This document shows, one piece after another, positions 37,051-46,029 of a stretch of DNA of 64,000 nt. The DNA comes from Levilactobacillus fuyuanensis. GTDB taxonomy: Bacteria; Bacillota; Bacilli; Lactobacillales; Lactobacillaceae. Numbering within the stretch: the stretch's first letter is position 1; every line of letters begins with the position of its first letter. The position numbers and the translations under genes are program-made. The stretch covers positions 1-64,000 of the forward strand of contig NZ_RHNZ01000011.1 of assembly GCF_003946395.1 (NCBI RefSeq), given 5' to 3'. The notes beneath the pieces are model-generated. The model saw only the letters and a program-made list of their open reading frames with translations. It was not told where the DNA came from and ran no database searches.

Positions 37051-37214
37051 GGGTGACAGAAATCGGCTCAGCCGTGGGAATTCTCTAGGTGGCAACGCCA
37101 CTTAGAGAATTGGTGGCTGTGAAACTCGTTTCTCAGAGGTTCATGGCCAAGTCTGGAGACCGCACTGTGGCTCCAGACGTCCGCCCACAGCGTCACGGCC
37201 GATTTCTGCCACCC
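37051..37214. repeat. second structured inverted-repeat element, next to aldB stop
   Basis: Outer arms 37051-37067 and 37198-37214 match at 16 of 17 positions (GGGTGACAGAAATCGGC versus GGGTGGCAGAAATCGGC on the other strand). Inner hairpins are 37079-37093/37097-37111 (AATTCTCTAGGTGGC, 14 of 15 paired) and GTCTGGAG/CTCCAGAC. A 24-base core at 37168-37191 reappears with three changes, in opposite orientation, at 63973-63996, showing that this is a dispersed element. Confidence 0.65.
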
Positions 37215-37239
37215 GGTAAGGCGTGCTGGTAAGGCACAG

Positions 37240-37950
37240 TTAGCCTTCTGCTTCGTGGATGGCGCCTTGAATGTCATCCTTAGAGAAATCATGTTCGCAG
37301 TATTCCTGGTCATCCGCCGGCAGATGCTGTTCCAACGTCGAGAACACTTGAACCTGAACATCCCCAGTTACCGTACCGAAGTCCAGCAGGTGTCCGCCAA
37401 AGTCGTGAGCCGCCGACAGAAAGTGGTCGTGATAACCACCCACCGCAACACCGTCAAACACTTGTGGTGAGTAGTAACCCAGCAGGGTCCCCTCCACCTT
37501 GTCGCGGGTGAAGATACTCTGTTGCTTGGCCGTTTCTGCTAATGACTTGAATGGCCGTTCAGATTTCGCCACGGCCCGGGTCTTCACGTCCGTAAAGGTC
37601 CCGGTGACCAGGATGGAAAAGAAGGTATTAGCCTTGTGCGTCAAACCCAGCACTTGGTCGTGCAGCTCTTCCTTGGTGGCATTTTCCACCGTCATCAGTG
37701 GCCGGTAAGCGGCGAAGTGGCTGTTGGCAAATGGCAGCGTGAAGCTTTCTGGTACCACATTGACCTCACCACAACTATTCACTTGGTAAGGCTTGCCGTC
37801 GAGAATAATCAATTCGCCGTCTAAGCCCTCACCGGTACCGATTCCGGTATCGCCGTGAGCCAGTAACTCTTTCATCGTCAAGGTTCCGGTCAATAGTCCT
37901 GGGACCAGTAAGGCCAAGGTCCCATGTTGATAGAGTGTTGCTTCGTTCAT
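37240..37950 (-). CDS. aldB: acetolactate decarboxylase
   Basis: Cytoplasmic zinc enzyme converting alpha-acetolactate to acetoin. The 236-residue sequence contains the metal-binding histidines in GGYHDHFLSAAHDFGGHLLDF-type sequence (residues ~165-187) and the conserved Glu region GEGLDGELIILDG near residue 40. Second gene of an alsS-aldB operon (13-base gap), forming the pyruvate-to-acetoin route that consumes excess pyruvate and protons. ATG with GGGAG seven bases upstream. Transcript ends near structured element 2 or the terminator beyond it. Confidence 0.95.
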   Translation of the reverse strand: MNEATLYQHGTLALLVPGLLTGTLTMKELLAHGDTGIGTGEGLDGELIILDGKPYQVNSCGEVNVVPESFTLPFANSHFAAYRPLMTVENATKEELHDQVLGLTHKANTFFSILVTGTFTDVKTRAVAKSERPFKSLAETAKQQSIFTRDKVEGTLLGYYSPQVFDGVAVGGYHDHFLSAAHDFGGHLLDFGTVTGDVQVQVFSTLEQHLPADDQEYCEHDFSKDDIQGAIHEAEG

Positions 37951-37963
37951 ATCATTACTCCCT

Positions 37964-39640
37964 TTAGCTTAAAACATCTTTCAACAATAATGATTTTAGT
38001 TTTAAATTGTCCCGATAGTCAACCGGAATCTGAACGACCACGGGTCCCTCAGTCTGGAAGGCTTGGTCTAAGGTCGCTGCCAAATCCTTGGCGTGATCGA
38101 CGTGTAAGCCAGTAGCACCAAAGCTTTCGGCATACTTGACGTAGTCGACTGGGCCAAAGCTGACCCCGGCTTCGTGGCCGTATTTGGCAATTTCTTGGAA
38201 CTTCACCATGTCGTAGGCCCCATCGTCCCAGATCAGTTGGACGATCGGTAACTTCAGGCGAACCGCCGTTTCCAACTCTTGGCTGGAGAACAGGAAGCCC
38301 CCGTCACCGGCAACCGAAACAATTGGTTGGCCGGGACGTTCCAACGCAGCGGCGATAGCCCATGGAAAGGCAACCCCCAGCGTCTGCATCCCGTTACTGA
38401 ACAGAAGGTGCCGTGGTTGATAGCTCCGGAAATATCGCGCCATCCAAATGTAGAAACTACCGACATCCACGGTGACCGTGGTTTCATCGTTCACCTTATT
38501 CTGTAGGGCTTGGATGATTGCCAATGGGTGAATTCCATGCTGGTCGTCAGCTGCGGGTGCTTCCGCCTGAGCGGCTAACGTCTTACCGGACTTGTCGAGT
38601 TGTGCTTGAACCTCTTCGGACAAGGCCCAATCAGCCGGCAATTTCTGAACGATAGCCCGTAACGTCTTGGCAATGTCGGCGTGGACGACCATTTCAGGTT
38701 GATAGTCCGTGGTGATTTCAGGTACCACGCTGTCCAAGCTGATCACGTCACCGGTCCGATCGGCATTCCAAATCCGCGCTTCATATTCTACGGGATCGTA
38801 GCCAACGGTGATGACCAAATCACTCTGCTTCAGCAGGTTATCGCCAACCTGATTCCGGAAGAGACCAACCCGACCAAAGTAGTTGGTGACCAAGTCGCGA
38901 GAAACCACACCGGCCCCTTGGAATGTTTCCACAACGGGAATGGCCGCGTGTTGCAAGAGTTCGCGAATGGCGGCCGTCACGTCGCTGGCCGAGGCCCGCA
39001 TCCCAGCTAAGATAACAGGCAACTTAGCGTGTTGAATCTTTTCCACGATGGCGTCAACAGTTGCGGCGTCTGCAACACCCTGGTCGACCGTTGGCACAGC
39101 CTTGATTTCTGGTCGGTCAACGGCCCCATTCAGGACGTTTTGTGGCAGGGAAATAAAAGTAGCGCCCGCCTTGGGTGCAACTGCCGTCTGGTAAGCGTTT
39201 GCAAACGCTTCAGAAAGACTATTGGCATTCTGGACTTCCACGCTGGACTTGGTGGCTGAGCTCATCAGTTCCTTGCTAGGAATACTCTGATGGGTCAGTC
39301 GACCAATATCGTCCTGTGGAACTTGCCCACCGAGTGCGATGACGGGGTCCCCTTCAGCTGTGGCCGTGATGAGACTGGTCGTCAGGTTTGATACCCCGGG
39401 GCCGGAAGTCGTGGCAACCACGCCAGGCTTGCCGGTCAGTCGGCCAATCCCAGAAGCAATCAACGCCGCGTTCTGCTCATGCCGCGTAATAATTAACTTG
39501 GGTGCTCGAGGGTCCTTGCTATATTCAATGCCCTCAAATAGTTGGTCGACCTTGGCTCCTGGAATACCAAAAACATACTTAATACCTTGATTAATCATGC
39601 TTTGAATCAGTGCTTGTGCACCAGTTTTCGTATCTTTCAC
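37964..39640 (-). CDS. alsS: catabolic acetolactate synthase
   Basis: Thiamine-diphosphate enzyme condensing two pyruvate to alpha-acetolactate. 558 residues with the N-terminal PYR domain (GIPGAKVDQLFEG, catalytic Glu region RHEQNAALIA, TSGPGVSNLTT), a central domain, and a C-terminal PP domain with GDGGFLFSSQELETA for ThDP/Mg binding. The RHEQNA and GDGGF sequences and the lack of an adjacent ilvN regulatory subunit mark the FAD-independent AlsS type. GTG start at 39640 with GGGG five bases upstream. Transcribed divergently from a MarR gene through overlapping promoters. Confidence 0.95.
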   Translation of the reverse strand: MKDTKTGAQALIQSMINQGIKYVFGIPGAKVDQLFEGIEYSKDPRAPKLIITRHEQNAALIASGIGRLTGKPGVVATTSGPGVSNLTTSLITATAEGDPVIALGGQVPQDDIGRLTHQSIPSKELMSSATKSSVEVQNANSLSEAFANAYQTAVAPKAGATFISLPQNVLNGAVDRPEIKAVPTVDQGVADAATVDAIVEKIQHAKLPVILAGMRASASDVTAAIRELLQHAAIPVVETFQGAGVVSRDLVTNYFGRVGLFRNQVGDNLLKQSDLVITVGYDPVEYEARIWNADRTGDVISLDSVVPEITTDYQPEMVVHADIAKTLRAIVQKLPADWALSEEVQAQLDKSGKTLAAQAEAPAADDQHGIHPLAIIQALQNKVNDETTVTVDVGSFYIWMARYFRSYQPRHLLFSNGMQTLGVAFPWAIAAALERPGQPIVSVAGDGGFLFSSQELETAVRLKLPIVQLIWDDGAYDMVKFQEIAKYGHEAGVSFGPVDYVKYAESFGATGLHVDHAKDLAATLDQAFQTEGPVVVQIPVDYRDNLKLKSLLLKDVLS

Positions 39641-39684
39641 CGTTACCCCGCCTTTTTTTTAAGTTTATTCAGTCATTTGATTGT

Positions 39685-39736
39685 GTTGACAAGTCAACTT
39701 AGATTCATCATAATGGCATTAAGTTGTTTTGTCAAC
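39685..39736. promoter_or_regulatory. face-to-face alsS and marR promoters with twin operators
   Basis: Plus strand: TTGACA (39686-39691), 17-base spacer, CATAAT (39709-39714) toward marR. Minus strand: TTGACA (39730-39735), 17-base spacer, TATGAT (39707-39712) toward alsS. The -10 boxes overlap. Each -35 lies inside one copy of a 14-base repeat: GTTGACAAGTCAAC at 39685-39698 and GTTGTTTTGTCAAC at 39723-39736, with centres 38 bases apart. The obvious ligand is the adjacent MarR protein. Confidence 0.75.
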
Positions 39737-39764
39737 ACAGAAGATTTCGGGGAAGGAGTTAGCC

Positions 39765-40187
39765 ATGAAAGATCTCGGTTATTTGGCGCAGGACATTTCG
39801 ATTCTGCACCGTAAATACTATAAGGACACGCGTGAGGCGTTTGCCAAATTGGGGCTTAACCCTACGGCCGCTTGCGTTTTATTGACGGTCCACGAACACC
39901 CCGACATTAATCAAAATCAAGTCGCTAAGACGCTGGTCATCGACAAGGGGCTGACTACCCGCGAGGTCAACAAGATTCTCGGCCTCGGCTACCTGACCAA
40001 GACCGCCGGCACGGGCAAGACCCAATTGCTGACGCTGACCCCTGCCGGTGAGGACGTGGTCAACCAGGTCCAAACGATTCGCCGCAGCTGGTGGCAGGAT
40101 CGCTTCGACCAAACCGGTATCGATGCCAATAGTCCGCTGATTCCAGCGATTGAGGCAGTGGTGACGAATATTATTGAGGTGGATTAA
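39765..40187 (+). CDS. MarR-family transcriptional regulator
   Basis: 140-residue winged-helix protein. The helix-turn-helix is at ~45-75 (INQNQVAKTLVIDKGLTTREVNKILGLGYL) and is followed by the wing (TGKTQLLTLTPAGEDVVNQ). It is divergent from alsS-aldB and shares a compact regulatory region with two symmetric operators, so it most likely controls both the acetoin operon and itself. ATG at 39765 is fixed by AAGGAG six bases upstream. The signal it senses is unknown. Confidence 0.9.
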   Translation: MKDLGYLAQDISILHRKYYKDTREAFAKLGLNPTAACVLLTVHEHPDINQNQVAKTLVIDKGLTTREVNKILGLGYLTKTAGTGKTQLLTLTPAGEDVVNQVQTIRRSWWQDRFDQTGIDANSPLIPAIEAVVTNIIEVD

Positions 40188-40204
40188 TCGGCGAGTAAGA
40201 TCAG

Positions 40205-40232
40205 TTGACGTGTACGACGTATGGTGTACACT
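40205..40232 (+). promoter_or_regulatory. promoter/operator of the DinJ-YafQ-like pair
   Basis: TTGACG (40205-40210), 16-base spacer, TACACT (40227-40232). An inverted repeat TGTAC-N10-GTACA (40211-40230) covers the spacer and is a likely antitoxin operator. Confidence 0.5.
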
Positions 40233-40251
40233 GTATTTTGGAGGTGGTTTT

Positions 40252-40527
40252 ATGCAAACTAAAGAGACAGATCGTATCAACGCTAGAGTTCAGCATGACG
40301 TTAAGGTTCGTGCACAAATTGAGCTTGAAAAAAACGGACTCACAATTTCAGAGTATTTGCGGATTGTTTTAACTTCAGTCGCTAACAACGGTCTTCCTGA
40401 ACACTTTGCACAACCTAAACAGGAAGTTATCGATTCAGTTATGGAAATGACTGACGCTATGGCCAATAATAAATCATTATCTGGTGGCACCTCCAAAGAA
40501 GAGTTTGAACGGTCATTGCGTGAATGA
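40252..40527 (+). CDS. RelB/DinJ-type antitoxin
   Basis: 91-residue protein with an N-terminal ribbon-helix-helix domain (INARVQHDVKVRAQIELEKN ... ISEYLRIVLTSVANNGLP), typical of DinJ/RelB, and a polar C-terminal half expected to wrap the toxin. It overlaps the toxin gene by four bases (ATGA), implying translational coupling. ATG at 40252 follows GGAGGT. RelB-type antitoxins repress their own promoter, which fits the upstream inverted repeat. More AT-rich than the flanking core genes, suggesting acquisition. Confidence 0.88.
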   Translation: MQTKETDRINARVQHDVKVRAQIELEKNGLTISEYLRIVLTSVANNGLPEHFAQPKQEVIDSVMEMTDAMANNKSLSGGTSKEEFERSLRE

Positions 40528-40898
40528 GCCACACTCTTAATGAGACTTCGCAGTTCAAACATCAATTGAGACGCGTCAGGAAGAGTCCTCGTTGGCGTCC
40601 TATTTTTGAGGGGCACGTTCCCTTCGATGATGATGACAGATCTCCTTGGGATTATGTCACTGATTGTCTACTTACCGGGAGCGAGATCCCTGATTATTTC
40701 TATGTTCATCCTCTACATTTTCCAAAATCATTAGAGAAGCAAATCAAACGTCGGCTGCATACGAGCGAACACGTCACGATTCAAGTCCTTGAGCTACATT
40801 TCGACGGTCACAATGGAAATCATTTACTAGTTTTTTTCGATAGTACAGATGTGACGACGCTGTTAGCGATCGGCACTCATAGCGACCTATTTTCGTAA
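40524..40898 (+). CDS. YafQ-like type II toxin (RelE superfamily)
   Basis: 124 residues. The N-terminal helix FKHQLRRVRKSPRW and the C-terminal TLLAIGTHSDLFS resemble YafQ, whose end (GTHAALF) carries the catalytic His. Also present is VHPLHF, as in YafQ. It is longer than YafQ (about 92 residues); the extra ~30 residues fall mostly between the first helices and the HPLHF segment and before the last strands. Presumed ribosome-dependent mRNA interferase neutralised by the upstream antitoxin. Assignment rests on context and the C-terminal motif. Confidence 0.75.
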   Translation: MSHTLNETSQFKHQLRRVRKSPRWRPIFEGHVPFDDDDRSPWDYVTDCLLTGSEIPDYFYVHPLHFPKSLEKQIKRRLHTSEHVTIQVLELHFDGHNGNHLLVFFDSTDVTTLLAIGTHSDLFS

Positions 40899-40912
40899 AA
40901 ATACCCGCACGT

Positions 40913-40960
40913 AAAACAACGCCACATCTTCCAAAAATATGGATGATGTGGCGTTGTTTT
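40913..40960. terminator. bidirectional terminator between toxin gene and pyrG
   Basis: Perfect 16 bp stem AAAACAACGCCACATC / GATGTGGCGTTGTTTT, ended by T-runs on both strands. Confidence 0.9.
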
Positions 40961-40989
40961 ATTTAGCAATATTCAAACCGTTTTCTAAC

Positions 40990-42633
<1,644 letters not shown>

Positions 42634-42637
42634 CTAT

Positions 42638-42669
42638 AAAAAAACTCCCTATTCATTCGGAATAGGGAG
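42638..42669 (-). terminator. pyrG leader attenuator
   Basis: 10 bp stem CTCCCTATTC / GAATAGGGAG (42645-42654 / 42660-42669) and seven T on the minus strand, about 45 bases after the transcription start and before the pyrG start. The 5' strand contains GCUCCC, which can pair with a run of G added at the 5' end when CTP is low, preventing termination. Confidence 0.9.
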
Positions 42670-42709
42670 CACTTCACCGTCCAGTTGTCCTTGCTACAAG
42701 TAGCAGGGA

Positions 42710-42749
42710 GCCCAAAAAATATAGTACCTGTTTTTGGACTGGAGGTCAA
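42710..42749 (-). promoter_or_regulatory. pyrG promoter with GGGC start
   Basis: Minus strand: TTGACC (42744-42749), 17-base spacer, TACTAT (42721-42726), seven bases, then GGGC at 42713-42710. A GGGC initial transcript is the hallmark of reiterative-transcription control, first described for pyrG of Bacillus subtilis. Confidence 0.9.
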
Positions 42750-42764
42750 GCAAACAGAAAAAAT

Positions 42765-43421
42765 TTATTTCTGTTCTTCGTCATCATCATCGTCATCGTC
42801 GGCTTCGTCGTCATCGGCGGAAAAGTCGAGATTGTCAGTATCGTCATCATCTGGTGCTTCCATTTGAGAAAGCTGATCTTCGATACCATCAGGGATGTCT
42901 TCTGTATCGTCTTCTTCGTCATCGTCATCGATGCCTAAACCGGTCTGTAACTTACCCAGATCTGGCCCTGACCCAGTGGCGCTATCATCATCGTCGTCAT
43001 CAGTGACGTAGGTGGTGGTATCGTCGTCTTCTGGATCGTCGTCATCGTAATCGATCACATCATCGTCATCGGTCGTGTCAGCCAAGAAGGCGTTAACCTT
43101 CTTACGCTTCTTACGCTTAGGTTGATCTTCATCTTCCTCAGCGTGAACCGTTGCTTCATCGATGGATTCAAACGGATACCAAGTTCGCAGTCCCCAAAGG
43201 TTATCACCCAGAGAAATGAAACTACCATCGACATTTAAATCCGTATAGAATTGGGACAGCCGGTCACGAACTTCCGCGTCGCTGTCACCCAAATATGCTT
43301 GGACGGCGTTTGCCAAGTCGGCAAAAGCCATCACATCGCCATGTTGTGACAAAATGGCGTGAGCAACTTCGATCATTGATAATTCCTTTTTATTCTGGCC
43401 CTCAAAGACTTTTAATTCCAA
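42765..43421 (-). CDS. rpoE: DNA-directed RNA polymerase delta subunit
   Basis: 218 residues. The folded N-terminal HARE-HTH domain ([23 protein letters not shown]...) covers ~1-90. A basic patch KRKKRKKVN follows, then a long disordered tail of almost unbroken Asp/Glu, the signature of Gram-positive delta subunit. Delta speeds RNA polymerase recycling and alters promoter selectivity. The start is placed at the TTG at 43421, giving MELKVFEGQ as in relatives, with GGAAAGGA about 11 bases upstream; a GTG seven codons earlier is possible. Located between DUF1934 and pyrG. Confidence 0.94.
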   Translation of the reverse strand: MELKVFEGQNKKELSMIEVAHAILSQHGDVMAFADLANAVQAYLGDSDAEVRDRLSQFYTDLNVDGSFISLGDNLWGLRTWYPFESIDEATVHAEEDEDQPKRKKRKKVNAFLADTTDDDDVIDYDDDDPEDDDTTTYVTDDDDDDSATGSGPDLGKLQTGLGIDDDDEEDDTEDIPDGIEDQLSQMEAPDDDDTDNLDFSADDDEADDDDDDDEEQK

Positions 43422-43465
43422 ACTGGTGCACGTCCTTTCCACAGTCTACGAAATATGATACTCGC

Positions 43466-43906
43466 TTATGCCGTAAATTGCAATCTAATCTTGTAGTTCC
43501 CGACTAATTCTTCCCCGGCATAGAGGAGATAGTCGATCTTCACGTTTCCACTAAACGGCTTTTCCTTGAAGCTGGTCTCCAGATATGGCGTGACCGTTTC
43601 AATCGGCATCACGCCATAAGGGGTGTTGTACCGGGCAGTCACGCGCTTGCCACTAATGAAATGCAGGCGCAGTTCCGCCTCGGAATTCCGCGTCAGGTGA
43701 ACTTCACCCTCTGGCGTAAATTTCATCGTCACCGGCGTCTGTTCCCCAGTATCATTGTTGGGTTCCAGGTACCGCAAGTACATGTTGGCTCCCATCTGGA
43801 CCAGCTGACCATCAACGTCTAACTGGTAGTCGGAAACGTCATCATTTTGCTTGATATGGGTCTCCAAGTGAATCATTACGGGCACCCCCGCTGATAGTTG
43901 ATCCAT
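43466..43906 (-). CDS. DUF1934 family beta-barrel protein (YwiB-like)
   Basis: 146-residue cytoplasmic protein of the DUF1934 family, recognisable from VMIHLETHIKQ near the start, the LRYLEPN and MKFTPEGEVHLTRN segments, and the ending YKIRLQFTA. Such proteins form small calycin-like barrels; function is unknown. ATG at 43906 has AAGGA nine bases upstream. Genes of this family commonly sit next to rpoE or argS in lactobacilli, matching this context. Confidence 0.85.
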   Translation of the reverse strand: MDQLSAGVPVMIHLETHIKQNDDVSDYQLDVDGQLVQMGANMYLRYLEPNNDTGEQTPVTMKFTPEGEVHLTRNSEAELRLHFISGKRVTARYNTPYGVMPIETVTPYLETSFKEKPFSGNVKIDYLLYAGEELVGNYKIRLQFTA

Positions 43907-43912
43907 CTGCAC

Positions 43913-44276
43913 ACTTCCTTTCCGCGAATTGTCTGGGTTAATTATAGTTCATTTCCCGCGGAAAACCTACTTATTATGCTCTTTTAACTAACTTCTGAAT
44001 CCGTCCGAGATTGGGAAAAGCTATCGTGCCGGAATCTGCTGGAACTACTATCGTTTAAAACAACATCGGCTAATCAACGAATATTAAGCAGCTTTCAATA
44101 CTATAATTGTGAAAATACAAACTAAATAGAAAATCCTATTTACCCAAGCAACTATATAACGAGTGCTTACGTAGCAACAGGTACATGACATTGTCTTTTT
44201 TTATATCTTTCAACTAAGCTTGTGAATGTTTATATATTTCATCACAAAGTATAGACTTTTAAGAATATCCGGATAT
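43913..44276. other. AT-rich region upstream of the TrmB operon
   Basis: No gene supported. The base composition turns clearly AT-rich here compared with the DUF1934 side, marking the left edge of the accessory operon. Confidence 0.4.
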
Positions 44277-44302
44277 AATAGTACCCAATGGTAGCTACTA
44301 TT
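44273..44302 (+). promoter_or_regulatory. promoter and inverted repeat of the TrmB operon
   Basis: TATAAT at 44274-44279 with a weak TAGACT -35 sixteen bases upstream. AATAGTA (44277-44283) and TACTATT (44296-44302) form an inverted repeat over the likely transcription start, a plausible autoregulatory operator. AGAGAGG precedes the ATG. Confidence 0.5.
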
Positions 44303-44319
44303 AAAAGAGAGGTATAATC

Positions 44320-45129
44320 ATGGAATCAGTCACTGAACTGCTCAGCAAATTTGGCTTAACTAGTAGTGAAGCCAAGGTATACGTTTCTCTCCTGCAGATG
44401 GACGCATCCACGGGATACAAAATTAGCGGCAAGGCTGGCATAGCTCGTTCGAAAGTTTACAATGTACTTTCCTCACTAACTAGCAAAGGGCTAGTTCTTC
44501 AGTCTAAAGATGAAAAATCACTTTACACTGCTTTACCAGTTGAAGAATTAGTTGCCAAACTACAACGGGATAGCAAACAAGATATTGATGGCATTCACAA
44601 GTCTCTTAAAAATTTACGCCCTGATGATAATTCTAGTTTGATTTGGTCTGTTGACTCCTACGATCAAGTCTTCGAAAAAGCGTTATTTCAAATTCGAAAT
44701 TCTAAAGAAAGCCTGTACGTTCAGATCTACTCTGAGGATCTAACTGACGAATTAACCCAGGCGCTTGCAGAGGCTGAAAACCGCCTCCACAAATTCGTTG
44801 TCATCTTATTCAGCAATCACCATCGGTATAATCTGCCCTTTAGACGCTTTTATAAGCACTTTTTTGAAGCAGATAAGGTTCTAGACTATGGTGGTCGCTG
44901 GATAAATGTGGTGAGTGATGCCGATACCGTTACCTACGGAAAGTTGCCGAATGATTCCGGCAATACTGATGTAATTTGGACTAAAAATAGTTCAATGGTT
45001 TTTCTGGCACAAGAGTATGTCCTCCATGATGCTTATAACCTTCGGACGTTGACCATTTTGCATGACGAGGCTGAAGAAAAATTCGGCACTAATTTGGAAG
45101 GCGTTCGTAATATATACTTCGATAAATAA
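44320..45129 (+). CDS. TrmB-family transcriptional regulator
   Basis: 269 residues. The N-terminal TrmB winged helix (~5-75; LLSKFGLTSSEAKVYVSLLQ ... ARSKVYNVLSSLTSKGLV) is followed by a C-terminal PLD-like domain (~105-265), as in bacterial TrmB proteins that bind small molecules there. First gene of a three-gene plus-strand operon (15-base gaps) with a TSUP permease and a mu-crystallin-type dehydrogenase, so it is their likely regulator. AT-rich codons unlike the flanking genes. Confidence 0.9.
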   Translation: MESVTELLSKFGLTSSEAKVYVSLLQMDASTGYKISGKAGIARSKVYNVLSSLTSKGLVLQSKDEKSLYTALPVEELVAKLQRDSKQDIDGIHKSLKNLRPDDNSSLIWSVDSYDQVFEKALFQIRNSKESLYVQIYSEDLTDELTQALAEAENRLHKFVVILFSNHHRYNLPFRRFYKHFFEADKVLDYGGRWINVVSDADTVTYGKLPNDSGNTDVIWTKNSSMVFLAQEYVLHDAYNLRTLTILHDEAEEKFGTNLEGVRNIYFDK

Positions 45130-45144
45130 AGAAGGGAAATTATT

Positions 45145-46014
45145 ATGCAAAAAATTCTAATCATCGCTATTATTGCAATCAACTTTCTATTCATATTCGT
45201 TCTTGTTCGTGACCTCCTTAAACATCGTCACGAAATTATGGAAGAACCGGCGAGTCCCATCTGGACACCGCTTTCACAAATTGTTATCTATTTCCTATCC
45301 ACATTTGGGATTTCAGATTTTGCAATTTCAACAGCCCTCTATCCCAAGGCCAAATGGGTCACTATGAAAAAGCTTCCTGGAACTTTAAACACACAATGTG
45401 TGATTCCTGTATTCGTCATGTCCCTTGCCTACATCTCCACAATCACGGTCGGCGTCAAAACCTTATTAGTCGCTATTATCTGCCAAGTAATCGGTGCCTA
45501 CCTAGGACCTCGCTTTGTCGTAAAATTACCAGAACATATCATCCGTGTCTTCGTTATTATCGGCTTGTTAGTTGCAACTGGTCTGATCTTAGCTGGTAAG
45601 TTTGGTTGGATTCCTTCAAACGGGACAGCAACTGAGCTTTACGGATGGAAACTTTGGACAACCGGTCTCTTGATGTTCGTCTACGGTGCTTTAAACAACA
45701 TTGGTATTGGTTCTTATGCCCTAACCATGGCAACCGTATATGCCATGGGAATGAACCCCGTAGCTGCCTTTCCAATTATGATGGGTGGTTGCACATTTTC
45801 CGTTTCCATTGGAAGCATGCAATTTATCAAGCTTAACGACTACTCACGTAAAATTACCATGTTCTCGGTATTCGGGATCATTGGTGTGCTAATCGCGGTT
45901 TACCTGGTTAAGAGTTTAAATACTTCCGTCATTCAATGGATTGTGATTGTTGTCTTACTCTACTCCGCAATTAGCCTCTATCTTGATAGTCGTAAATCAA
46001 CCGAAGCCGTTTAG
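45145..46014 (+). CDS. TSUP (TauE/SafE) family permease
   Basis: 289-residue membrane protein with about eight hydrophobic helices. The TSUP pattern is shown by FGISDFAISTALYPK near residue 55 and the repeat-like GALNNIGIGSYALTMATVYAMGMNP in the second half. Family members export or import small organic or sulfur anions (sulfite, sulfoacetate, taurine-linked compounds). Sandwiched between a TrmB regulator and a ketimine-reductase-type enzyme, it probably carries the substrate or product of that enzyme. The substrate is not deducible. Confidence 0.87.
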   Translation: MQKILIIAIIAINFLFIFVLVRDLLKHRHEIMEEPASPIWTPLSQIVIYFLSTFGISDFAISTALYPKAKWVTMKKLPGTLNTQCVIPVFVMSLAYISTITVGVKTLLVAIICQVIGAYLGPRFVVKLPEHIIRVFVIIGLLVATGLILAGKFGWIPSNGTATELYGWKLWTTGLLMFVYGALNNIGIGSYALTMATVYAMGMNPVAAFPIMMGGCTFSVSIGSMQFIKLNDYSRKITMFSVFGIIGVLIAVYLVKSLNTSVIQWIVIVVLLYSAISLYLDSRKSTEAV

Positions 46015-46029
46015 GAAAGGACTTTAACT

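Noticed and set aside
42765-43090. GAC/GAT-rich repeat tract in rpoE
   Set aside because: A very acidic disordered tail is normal for the delta subunit; not a mobile or regulatory repeat.
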